Assembly (NCBI GenBank): GCA_018365455.1 | Contig: JAGZJZ010000048.1 | Location: forward strand, 1-48,307 | Origin: Clostridiales bacterium | Lineage (GTDB): Bacteria; Bacillota; Clostridia; Lachnospirales; Lachnospiraceae | DNA length: 48,307 nt | Direction: 5' to 3' | Part shown: positions 42,101 through 48,307 of the stretch, piece after piece | How the letters are laid out: each line of letters starts with the position of its first letter | Numbering within the stretch: the stretch's first letter is position 1 | Notes under the pieces: model-generated | What the model saw: the letters and a program-made list of their open reading frames with translations, nothing else | Told to the model about the DNA's origin: nothing | Database searches by the model: none | Position numbers and translations under genes: made by a program

Positions 42101-43983
42101 ATGGGTTTGCCATCTTAGAAAATCAGGAGGATGGCAATAAATACCTTCAGTATGACTGGACGGAGGGGAAAGATATTACCAGCCTGAAATTGTCGACATC
42201 CTATGCCTTTAGACGAGGGGCAGAAGAATGTAAAATACTGGTTTCTTCAGACGGAACAAATTTTGAAGAGCTGGGGCTCTGGTCAGACATTACATGGGAG
42301 ACGGATGATAATATAATAGAAACAAAGGTCTATAATTTATCGGAAGATGAAAAAAAGAAGGCAGCCAATGTAAAGGCTATGAGGCTGCAAATCGTAAAGG
42401 CAAAGTATGCATGGGATGCAACAATCATTATGGAACTGGAAGTAATGGGGAAAACATCGGTGCAGCAAGGGATCACTCATCAGGTGGAATATTCCCAGCC
42501 GGGCTCAGGAGGCAGTATAAGTGCATCCTCTGAGGGAAGTGATGTAGAAAGTGGGGGCCACATAGAAGCCGGAAAGAGCGTTACCCTGGCATTTAACCCT
42601 CTGAGAGGTTATTCATTAAAAGCAGCTTATGTAAATGAGGTAGAAGTCAGCGTATCAGCTGATGGAACTTACAGGATAGACAGCCTGGAAAATGATATAT
42701 CGGTACGGGCTGAATTTATAGAAAACACCATCAGCGGCAAATTGGACATGTCTGCAGCCGGGGATTTACCGGAAGGAATTACAGTTACGCTTTATGGAAC
42801 CTTTGGGGAAAAAGAAGCGGAGACAATGGCAGACAGGGAAGGAAACTATGTATTTTCCGGGATACCTTTTGGAGAGTATACAGTTGGGATAGAAGAGACA
42901 GACCGCTATACCGCAGAAAAAGTGGTGGTAGTGCTGAATAGTGCGGCGGCATCAGCTGAAACCATCACCCCGGTATTAAAGCTTGCCGATAAAACTCCGC
43001 TGACAGCCTTAATTTCAGACATGAAAAAAGTAGACTTGTCTAAATACACACAGGCAAGCGCAGATCAATTCCGGCGGGTACTTTCGGAAGCCGAAATACT
43101 GGCAGGAAAAAACCTGACCGCAGATCAGGCAGCAGATGTTACAAATATGATCGCCAAACTCAATCAGGCAAAGAGCAGCCTTATTATGAAAGCTGATAAA
43201 TCAGCACTGCTGGCATTAATTGCATCTATGAAAAAGATAGATCTGTCGCCGTATACGCAGGCAAGTGCAGATCAACTCAGGGCAGCGCTGTCAGAAGCCG
43301 AAACCCTGGCAGGAAAAGAACTGTCGGTGGAACAGGCAGCGGATATTACCAATATGATCGCTAAGCTCAACCAGGCAAAGAATTCATTAGCAAAAAAACC
43401 GGGAGAGCAACCGGCAGCGCCCATGACAGCACCTGTGGTAAAAGCAAAGAGTACCGGCTATAAAACAGTGGAGCTGACCTGGAAAAAGCTTAACAATGTA
43501 TCCGGATATGAGGTATACCGCAGATATGACAAGAAAACCTGGAGCAGATTAAAAGATGTTTCCCAAAAAACATCCTATCGGGATTCCAAAGCAGTGACCG
43601 GCCGCAAATACCAGTATGCGGTAAAAGCGTATCGGATTGTGAACGGAAAGAAAACGTACGGACCTATGTCAAAAGTTCTATCCCAGAAAGCAATGCCATC
43701 CAAACCTGAGGTAACGGCAAAGGTTTATAAAAAGGCAGCGAATAAAGTTACCTGGAAAAAGGTATCGGGATCACAGAAATATATGATCTACCGTAAAACC
43801 ACAGCTAAAAAAGCAAAATGGGAAAAGATTGCGACCGTAAAATCAAATGTCAGAACCTATGTGGACCGGAAAGCTAAAAAAGGAAAGAAGTATTATTATG
43901 CAGTCAGGTCCTACCGTAAATCGGCTGGTTTATCCTGCTACAGCAGTTATGGAAGCAGTAAGCGCGTGACTACAAGGAAATAA
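39130..43983 (+). CDS. Secreted multidomain GH27 alpha-galactosidase
   Basis: 1617 residues. Signal peptide ends near VALASE (26). GH27 catalytic barrel from about 73: QMGWSSWNFF, YLNLDDCW, nucleophile D201 in YLKYDYC. A CBM35/CBM6-like domain (about 236-345, RYEAENATLEGNAS) interrupts the barrel before the acid/base D409 (SSWRVSGDI). Then follow the GH27 beta domain, a NEW3-like domain (EKIVNTGESFTIRAEVENLG), an NPCBM-like domain (DMEWMSAKDGWKN), a bacterial repeat, an F5/8 C/CBM32-like domain (about 955-1110), another bacterial repeat, a CarboxypepD-type domain, two FIVAR-like repeats and two FN3 domains (about 1433-1617). There is no LPXTG. AGGAGG precedes ATG 39130; an in-frame ATG at 39088 would push the signal peptide inward. 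It releases galactose from glycans outside the cell. Confidence 0.93.
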   Translation: MKKRMKKLGCLLLAFTMSYQTVALASELPPQQAQGKNEAAESVNEVTEASGEPELPKDQQVKNTGDASQEADVLPPQMGWSSWNFFKQNINEEKMTAVGKALVDSGLNEHGYTYLNLDDCWQSSMRDENGRMQFDLTSFPSGPDFIKNMNALGAESGNPLKVGVYSSCGDYTCEDLTASYGNEELDARTFAEWGVEYLKYDYCHVVDLSVDSGWENYTKAPDVDYITVAKANTPEGSRYEAENATLEGNASKQNNGSIGYVTGLNGGGGSVTFDQVEVAEAGRYVLTIGFYKTYSLGKYVEAVVNDSTIYASTIAPSSGWNNTGRQQMYVDLKEGINKIKIHNPIKGQKEDSIRRYSKMGNALKSATAEVAAENGTKEKPIFYSVCEHGRTQPWTWAQDFASSWRVSGDINANWNTIVSKYDIAANLWQYQKPGTYNDPDMLEVGNGSLSKEENKSHFTLWCMLSSPLILGNDVRSFVKEDGSIDYKACNGAYEIVTNDALIEVNQTKPLLQCKRVSQADNVDILVKPLANQEVAVCFFNRGSSQTTASYNLSNIAMDDSRVELPEAMAYAATDLWDKNLEAKVITSILESGNIPGHGVSVFRIKAAQSGDTDKLAGVKLHSEKIVNTGESFTIRAEVENLGTVTMNDLEAVIEVPEGFTAEPAGTVPKKLASGEKTTLDWNVKAPGSQMEDKIVLEMSYQYADEAEPRVKHMENNITVKTAPADLLVLGDMEWMSAKDGWKNQPARNKSISANRITIQGTGYDSGVGTNSPSEVKIYLGGRDYRFTAVAGIDDEAIDDYNKTGASYQPPQVTFELWADGVRIYDSGLINMEKPKTEIDQVIRNCRELILRVTDGGNTNAYDHADWADARFQSVDSSKEHSITIEQTENGSITTNPTETVLDGGNIEITFTPDPGYVTADPTVNGEVVELTNGKYMLKNVTSDVTISSRFESSADTETNIALEATASSPAATSQNSGPEKANDGDLDTSRNGFAILENQEDGNKYLQYDWTEGKDITSLKLSTSYAFRRGAEECKILVSSDGTNFEELGLWSDITWETDDNIIETKVYNLSEDEKKKAANVKAMRLQIVKAKYAWDATIIMELEVMGKTSVQQGITHQVEYSQPGSGGSISASSEGSDVESGGHIEAGKSVTLAFNPLRGYSLKAAYVNEVEVSVSADGTYRIDSLENDISVRAEFIENTISGKLDMSAAGDLPEGITVTLYGTFGEKEAETMADREGNYVFSGIPFGEYTVGIEETDRYTAEKVVVVLNSAAASAETITPVLKLADKTPLTALISDMKKVDLSKYTQASADQFRRVLSEAEILAGKNLTADQAADVTNMIAKLNQAKSSLIMKADKSALLALIASMKKIDLSPYTQASADQLRAALSEAETLAGKELSVEQAADITNMIAKLNQAKNSLAKKPGEQPAAPMTAPVVKAKSTGYKTVELTWKKLNNVSGYEVYRRYDKKTWSRLKDVSQKTSYRDSKAVTGRKYQYAVKAYRIVNGKKTYGPMSKVLSQKAMPSKPEVTAKVYKKAANKVTWKKVSGSQKYMIYRKTTAKKAKWEKIATVKSNVRTYVDRKAKKGKKYYYAVRSYRKSAGLSCYSSYGSSKRVTTRK
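42997..43390 (+). repeat. Two tandem FIVAR-like repeats inside the GH27 gene
   Basis: Two consecutive units of about 65 codons are nearly identical in protein sequence. Both contain YTQASADQ, then LSEAE, LAGK, TNMIAKLNQAK and S-L before the boundary. The second begins near 43195. A recent internal duplication is the simplest reading. Confidence 0.8.
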
Positions 43984-44057
43984 TGGATTATTTCCTGAAT
44001 CGTTTCAGGTAAACAGTCTTGACGGCGGGAAGAAGAATAACTTCTTATTGTTTGTAA

Positions 44058-44204
44058 AAGGTAAATGCACCCTGGGATGACTATGAATACAGGTATTTAA
44101 AAGGGGGATGGTATTTGTCTACCTTTCATCATGGGGACTATTTCAGCATAGGAATGGCCTATGACCGGTTAATTCGATACGCTGAGAAAAAAGGCTTCTC
44201 CTAA
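44058..44204 (+). pseudogene. GyrI-like effector-binding domain relic (of a MerR or AraC regulator)
   Basis: An open frame without a start codon encodes YEYRYLKGGWYLSTFHHGDY and then FSIGMAYDRLIRYAEKKGFS before a TAA. This is the central GyrI-like ligand-binding pattern (Y-x-S-T-x-H-x-G-x-Y-x-S-I-G-x-A-Y-x-x-L). The DNA-binding domain and both ends of the effector domain are missing. A MerR-type operator 90 bases downstream suggests it came from a MerR-family regulator of the next gene. Confidence 0.7.
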
Positions 44205-44215
44205 ATCCTCCCTTT

Positions 44216-44258
44216 CTGGAGTGCTATCTGCTTGATTCAGATAGCGTCTCTTCTCCAG
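44216..44258. other. Two-part hairpin between the regulator relic and the MerR-type promoter
   Basis: Outer arms CTGGAG / CTCCAG enclose inner arms CTATCTG / CAGATAG around a 7-base loop. It lacks a T-run. It is possibly the decayed terminator of the lost regulator gene. The 43984-44057 stretch before the relic holds only a small CCTGAA/TTCAGG hairpin. Confidence 0.45.
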
Positions 44259-44292
44259 CACAATATCTTACACAAATTTTCATTGGGCTTAC

Positions 44293-44326
44293 ACCTTGAC
44301 ATTGACACAGTGTTAAGGTGTAGGCT
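44293..44326 (+). promoter_or_regulatory. MerR-type promoter and operator upstream of the aguA-like pseudogene
   Basis: TTGACA (44296-44301) and TAGGCT (44321-44326) are 19 bases apart, the over-long spacer characteristic of MerR-controlled promoters. The inverted repeat ACCTTGACA (44293-44301) / TGTTAAGGT (44311-44319), one mismatch, fills the spacer exactly as MerR proteins require. The site is well preserved although the regulator and target gene beside it are broken. Confidence 0.8.
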
Positions 44327-44355
44327 CTTTTTATGACAGGAAAAGGAGTGAAATC

Positions 44356-45329
44356 ATGCGCAAAAAAATAATAGTCTTACTGCTTATGGTTGCTATCATC
44401 AGCAGCTTGACCGCCTGTGATGCACAGGCAATCTTAAAACTACCGGAAGAAGGAGATGCTAAAATGCCAACACAATACTATTTCCCAGCAGAAGATGGTA
44501 TCCATGAGGGCACATGGCTGACATGGCCCCACCATTAACCGTGTGGATTTTGTAATTGCCAAAACAGATGATGTATGGTCGCGGGACACTGGACCAATGT
44601 TTGTACTGGATGAGAAGGGCAAAACATATATCGCGGATTTTGCATTTGATGGCTGGGGCGGCAAGATGCCTTATCAGAATGACAATAATGTTCCTCAAGC
44701 GGCTGCAGCCGCACGGGGCTATCCTATTTTAACTATTTCCGATTTTGTACTGGAGGGGGGGCAGTGTAGAGCTGGATGGCAATGGGACAGCAATGCTTAA
44801 CAAAAGTTCGGTAGTCAGTGCGGCTCGCAATCCAGGGCTAAACGTACAGCAGGCAGAGGAATATCTCACACGATACCTTGGTGTAACGAACTTTATCTGG
44901 CTGGAGGGGGTAGTGGGTGAAGATCTTACTGATGCACACATTGACGGCACTGCACGTTTTTTCAATGATACAACCTTACTTACAATGAAAGAAGAGGATT
45001 TTTTTAATTTGTATGAGGGCGTGGTTGAGAGTGATTACGACAAATTGCTGACGGCTAAAAATGCCAGGGGTGAGCCATATGAGATCATAGAGCTTCCTAT
45101 GACCTCCAAAAACGTGAAAGGACTTGACTACAAGGGCAGCTATCTCAACTTTTATGTGGGTAATAAGGTTGTGCTGCTGCCCGTATATGGAGACAGCAAC
45201 GATGACATCGCTGCTGCAATTCTGTCAGAGCTGTATGCCGGGCGGGACATTGTACCGATTAATGTGACAGCCCTATACCAATACGGTGGTATGCTCCACT
45301 GCATCACCCAGCAGCAGCCAGTATACTAA
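44356..45329 (+). pseudogene. aguA: Agmatine deiminase-family lipoprotein gene, disrupted
   Basis: The start is intact: AAAGGAG, ATG, and a lipoprotein signal with lipobox SLTAC. The family N-terminus (IHEGTWLTWPHH) then meets a stop at 44536-44538, because about 40 codons have been deleted and the frame has shifted. The next segment, VDFVIAKTDDVWSRDTGP through ISDFVLEGG, is in a second frame. A seven-G run at 44755-44761 (six would keep frame) shifts to the third frame, SVELDGNGT through DAHIDGTARF, ending with the catalytic-Cys motif GGMLHCITQQQP. The ancestral enzyme would hydrolyse agmatine to N-carbamoylputrescine. The lipoprotein form is unusual, since most members are cytosolic. Confidence 0.9.
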
Positions 45330-45363
45330 CATATCCTATTGAAAAGTAGAATGAAAAGGTTAG

Positions 45364-46230
45364 CTAAAACAAGCTGTTTCGATACCTTCCCGGTGAGATG
45401 CCAACTTTTTCACAAAAAGCAGAAGTAAATCCCATTTCACTTTGGTAACCTACCGCTCTGGATATTTCGCCAATGGTTTTATTCGTAGTATGCAGCAAGT
45501 GCTTGGCGGTATCCATCCTCAGCTTTTGCAGATACTCATAGGGCGAATACCCGGTATTATTTTTAAAAATCCGGATAAAGTGATATTTACTCATATGAAC
45601 GGAAGAAGCAATATCAATGAGACTGATTTTGTTGCTGAGGTTATATTTCATATACTCAATAGCCACAGTGACCACTCTGGTTGATCTGGAAGCAGTACTG
45701 TTATTTTCAGCGGAAAGTGAAGAAATCAGGGTCTTATAGATAGCAGAGGACAGATCCGTTTTACTCAGAAGTTGTCCTGTTTTGAAGGATGACAGGATGT
45801 AACGGATATTCGAGGAAATATCTCTGCAGGTATAGTCATGTATGATAATACCGTTTTTATTTCGATAATGTTCATAGATATGATTGCAGATACTCCCCTT
45901 GATATGAAGCCAGCTAAAATCCAGGCTGCCTGCTGCCCCATAACGGTGAGGGTTTTTTAAATCCATAAAAACAACATCGCCAGCAACAGCAGTATGGTGG
46001 GCACCCTCATAATCAATGTCCATGGCTCCCTGATCAATATAGGCAATAAAAAGACAGTCATAAAAGAGACGGTCTATCACATAACCGTCCGTACAATGGT
46101 ACTGTCCACACATAACCAGATGATTGAAGATATCCGTATTCTGGCATTCTTCCGATGCAATAAAAAACTCCGATCCTGGAGATACCCCGGCTTCATTTGC
46201 CAGCACATAACTCTTACGCTCGATATTCAT
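45364..46230 (-). CDS. AraC-family regulator, divergent from the URO-D-like gene
   Basis: 288 residues. An N-terminal cupin-like domain (CLFIAYIDQGAMDIDYEG, VAGDVVFMDLKNPHRY) precedes two C-terminal helix-turn-helices: LIDIASSVHMSKYHFIRIFK and IGEISRAVGYQSEMGFTSAF, ending GISPGRYRNSLF. AGAGAGG lies before the ATG. It diverges from the gene at 46374 across 143 bases that hold that gene's promoter, so it probably controls it. The inducer is unknown. No terminator is visible between its 3' end and the convergent aguA remnant. Confidence 0.9.
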   Translation of the reverse strand: MNIERKSYVLANEAGVSPGSEFFIASEECQNTDIFNHLVMCGQYHCTDGYVIDRLFYDCLFIAYIDQGAMDIDYEGAHHTAVAGDVVFMDLKNPHRYGAAGSLDFSWLHIKGSICNHIYEHYRNKNGIIIHDYTCRDISSNIRYILSSFKTGQLLSKTDLSSAIYKTLISSLSAENNSTASRSTRVVTVAIEYMKYNLSNKISLIDIASSVHMSKYHFIRIFKNNTGYSPYEYLQKLRMDTAKHLLHTTNKTIGEISRAVGYQSEMGFTSAFCEKVGISPGRYRNSLF

Positions 46231-46286
46231 ATCATACCTCTCTATAAAACAGCAATTTTCATATAATAGAACAGCAACTATTTGGA

Positions 46287-46315
46287 TTGTTAAGCATGTT
46301 TGAATAAACTATACT
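46287..46315 (+). promoter_or_regulatory. Promoter of the URO-D-like gene
   Basis: TTGTTA (46287-46292), a 17-base spacer and TATACT (46310-46315), about 60 bases before the start codon in the divergent region shared with the AraC gene. Confidence 0.7.
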
Positions 46316-46373
46316 CATTATAGCAGATTGTACAGTCTATAGTAAGAATTTTATTGAAATGGAGTGAGCAATT

Positions 46374-47669
46374 ATGGAACATATGAATATCAGAGTAAAT
46401 TTTAATATGGCTGATTACAGCAATTTAGATTTCCCCAAGAAGGACCGGGAAATATTACGTGAGCTGGCTAAAAGAATGGCAGAGTCAGCGGCTAAACCGA
46501 TTATGCGGGAACGGCGGAAATTATGGACGGCACACAACATGCTGCAGCATACCCGTCCCCTGATTCTGTGTGATCCGGAAAATGGCTGGAATGAAATCAT
46601 TCCGGATGAAATCATACAGTGCGAAAACAGTATTGCCAGATACTGGGAGCTGCATATCAGAAAGCAGATCTTTTGGGGAGAGCAGATGAATGATGACTAC
46701 GTAGTTGAACCAGTATTTACCCTTCCTTATGTACACAAAGTAAAGCCCTGGGGATTGCAGGGAAAAGTGTCCAAATTCAACAAAGGAATTAAAATGGAAC
46801 AGGGAGGGGCTTATCACATTGATGCAATTATGAAAGACTACGATGAGCTTGCCCAAGTGGAAAAAGAAGCATATATCCTGAACTACGATGCAACGAATAA
46901 TTTGTATGAAACAGCCTGTGAATTATTTGAAGGAAGCCTGAAAACACAACAAAATACCGCATGGTTTTGGTCAGTTGGCTTGACGGATGAAGCGGCGTTT
47001 TTAAGAGGCATGGAACAGCTGATGTACGATTTTTATGATGAACCGGAGAATATACATATAATGATGGCAATGCTCCGGGATGGAGTCATGGCAAAACTGG
47101 ATTTCCTGGAGGAAAATGGGCTCTTTTCTCTTAACAACGATAATTCCTATGTAGGGTCCGGAGGAATCGGGTATACTACGGAACTTCCTGCATCTGATTT
47201 TTCCGGCAGGGTTCGAACCAAAGATATGTGGGGGCTGTCAGAAAGCCAGATCACAGTGGGAGTATCAACGGAAATGTTCAAAGAATTCATATTCCCCTAT
47301 CAGAAACCCATCATGGAGCGCTTCGGCCTGACCTGCTACGGCTGCTGTGAACCAATGGATCAGAGGTTTGATATTGTAAAAGAAGTGAGCAATCTTCGGA
47401 GAATCTCGGTATCGCCCTGGGCGGATAAAGAAATGATGGCATCTAAATTAAAACAGGATTATATCTATTCCCTGAAGCCGTCACCGACGGATCTTGCATC
47501 ATCAAAGCTGGACCAGGATAAAGTGAGGCGTGATCTTCGGGAAACATTGCGGATATGCAGAGATAATTGTGTGGAAATTATTATGAAAGATAATCATACG
47601 CTGGGTAAGAATCCGGAGAATTTGCGTGAGTGGGTACGGATTGTCAGAGAGGAGATATCGGTAATGTAA
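46374..47669 (+). CDS. URO-D superfamily-like protein (uroporphyrinogen decarboxylase / methyltransferase type)
   Basis: 431 residues, cytosolic. The pattern in the second half (GLTCYGCCEPMDQRFDIVKE, LRRISVSPWADKEMMASKL, VEIIMKDNHTLGKNPENLRE) resembles the C-terminal barrel of URO-D-like proteins such as the MtaA/CmuA corrinoid methyltransferases. The CxCC-like Cys cluster sits where those enzymes bind zinc. The N-terminal half (LRELAKRMAESAAKPIMRERRKLW) is an extended helical region not found in HemE. Tetrapyrrole synthesis is unlikely because HemE residues are not apparent; a role in C1 or demethylation metabolism is more plausible. GGAGTG precedes the ATG. An AraC gene diverges from it and a terminator follows. 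Confidence 0.65.
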   Translation: MEHMNIRVNFNMADYSNLDFPKKDREILRELAKRMAESAAKPIMRERRKLWTAHNMLQHTRPLILCDPENGWNEIIPDEIIQCENSIARYWELHIRKQIFWGEQMNDDYVVEPVFTLPYVHKVKPWGLQGKVSKFNKGIKMEQGGAYHIDAIMKDYDELAQVEKEAYILNYDATNNLYETACELFEGSLKTQQNTAWFWSVGLTDEAAFLRGMEQLMYDFYDEPENIHIMMAMLRDGVMAKLDFLEENGLFSLNNDNSYVGSGGIGYTTELPASDFSGRVRTKDMWGLSESQITVGVSTEMFKEFIFPYQKPIMERFGLTCYGCCEPMDQRFDIVKEVSNLRRISVSPWADKEMMASKLKQDYIYSLKPSPTDLASSKLDQDKVRRDLRETLRICRDNCVEIIMKDNHTLGKNPENLREWVRIVREEISVM

Positions 47670-47696
47670 AGGCAGGCTGTTGAAATAAATAGAAGA

Positions 47697-47737
47697 ATCC
47701 CGATCAGCTGATAGCGGCTTGGTCGGGATTTTTCTAT
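47697..47737 (+). terminator. Intrinsic terminator after the URO-D-like gene
   Basis: ATCCCGATC and GGTCGGGAT form the stem, followed by TTTTTCT, 28 bases after the stop codon. Confidence 0.85.
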
Positions 47738-47878
47738 ACGTAAAGTAGTATTGATACTGCATTGTGTTAGAGTAATGATCACGGATGAGGGGTCTTTCTG
47801 GGAAATTATTTCCAAGACGCTCAGGTTGCTGTAGTCTGCGAGTGAGCGGATGACTTCATCCACTCGGCTGACATCTCT

Positions 47879-48307
47879 TCAGTTTGGTTCGGGTGTAACT
47901 GCATCTGATGAATAAGACCGGGTTTCGCTGGAGCTGTCTAAAATTGTGACTGCAAATGTAGTACTCAATGCAGCCTGACCATCTCCTGGTATATACGAAA
48001 CGGTGATGGTCTTGCTGCCGGGGGTGGCTAAGCTATCTGGGGTGGTAAGCGTATATCCTGTAGAGTAATCATAGTATTTGCCGCTCTGGCGGGTGTTTCC
48101 GTTGTTGCTCAGGCTGGTGGCGGCTTCGGTTTCACTTTTTGTATGGAACAGGGTTCCGTTTGGCGCTGTGTAATTACCTTTTACGGCGGCATCCTCCACC
48201 GTGCCTCCTCCCAAAAGCACATGAGTCAGTGTCTCGTTGGAATTCACAGCCTGTGCACTGTACAAGGTCCGGGTGGAGCTTGCTGCATTTGCATTTTTAA
48301 AATGCTC
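47879..48307 (-). CDS. C-terminal part of a secreted Ig-like repeat surface protein (truncated by window edge)
   Basis: 143 codons in frame up to the right edge, so the gene continues beyond the window. The visible part contains a bacterial Ig-like module of group 3 type: GSKTITVSYIPGDGQAALST, followed by TFAVTILDSSSE. The upstream portion (GGGTVEDAAVKGNYTAPNGT, YYDYSTGYTLTTPDSLATPG) is Gly/Thr/Ser-rich, as in surface adhesin or bacterial invasin-like repeat proteins. It ends in EPN without an LPXTG motif or membrane anchor. Function cannot be stated from this fragment. Confidence 0.7.
   Translation of the reverse strand, partial: EHFKNANAASSTRTLYSAQAVNSNETLTHVLLGGGTVEDAAVKGNYTAPNGTLFHTKSETEAATSLSNNGNTRQSGKYYDYSTGYTLTTPDSLATPGSKTITVSYIPGDGQAALSTTFAVTILDSSSETRSYSSDAVTPEPN

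Noticed and set aside
47735..47878. Open minus-strand frame with a plausible-looking start (MDEVIRSLADYSNLSVLE).
   Set aside because: Its extension runs through the terminator at 47697-47737, it has no clear ribosome binding site, and no family pattern is recognisable. It may be a relic but I cannot support it.
1..48307. Search by eye for rRNA, tRNA, CRISPR arrays, phage genes and transposases.
   Set aside because: No regular spacer-repeat pattern, clover-leaf, integrase or DDE/serine recombinase motif was seen.

Overview
The window reads as chromosomal DNA of a low-to-mid GC Gram-positive anaerobe, most likely a gut Clostridia/Lachnospiraceae member. The evidence is: strong AGGAGG-type ribosome binding sites, consensus sigma-A promoters, no outer-membrane genes, a superoxide reductase, FeoAB, an orphan EutJ, YesM/YesN-type two-component genes, and secreted multidomain glycosidases carrying FIVAR and FN3 modules. 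I see no rRNA, tRNA, CRISPR array, transposase or integrase.

Layout. 1-7.6 kb is an accessory segment bounded by two inverted copies of a structured repeat (about 1-128 and 7431-7581). Inside are two overlapping GNAT acetyltransferases, a secreted Ig-like repeat protein, a small protein, a deletion scar fusing the ends of a divergent trehalose-type pair (treR'/'treC), superoxide reductase, a Vat-type acetyltransferase and an RlaP-like nucleotidyltransferase. 7.7-10.8 kb (minus strand) holds a secreted GH25 lysozyme with two LysM domains, a 53-residue Lys-rich protein and a divergent SDF-family transporter with an ATPase-like N-terminal extension. 11.0-15.9 kb is a probable six-gene plus-strand run: small helical protein, NYN-LOTUS protein, OGG-type DNA glycosylase, D-2-hydroxyacid dehydrogenase, EutJ-like protein and GntR/FCD regulator, closed by a terminator. 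ilvD follows from its own promoter, whose -10 box lies in a perfect palindrome. 17.8-20.3 kb is a signalling pair (HPt protein plus REC/HD-GYP/PAS-like/GGDEF protein), then feoAB to 23.1 kb. A broken ABC ATPase and a GH29 fucosidase with a divergent AraC regulator follow, then a secreted carbohydrate-binding protein.

27.5-44.0 kb looks like one functional unit for galactose and alpha-galactosides. It contains an MglBAC-type ABC transporter, a YesN response regulator, a YesM sensor kinase, two membrane-tethered sugar-binding proteins (one a paralogue of the transporter's own binding protein), a double-thioredoxin CcdA-like membrane protein, and a 1617-residue secreted GH27 alpha-galactosidase. 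My reading is that GH27 releases galactose outside the cell, MglBAC imports it, and the tethered binding proteins present the sugar signal to YesM/YesN. Two 14-bp direct repeats spaced 21 bp apart abut the mgl -35 box and are the best candidate YesN site.

44.0-45.3 kb is decayed: a GyrI-domain relic, an intact MerR-type promoter (19-bp spacer) and a wrecked agmatine deiminase lipoprotein gene. The window ends with an AraC regulator divergent from a URO-D-like protein, and the C-terminal part of a surface protein running off the right edge. Three deletion or frameshift scars (tre, ABC ATPase, aguA) plus the GyrI relic show ongoing gene loss.
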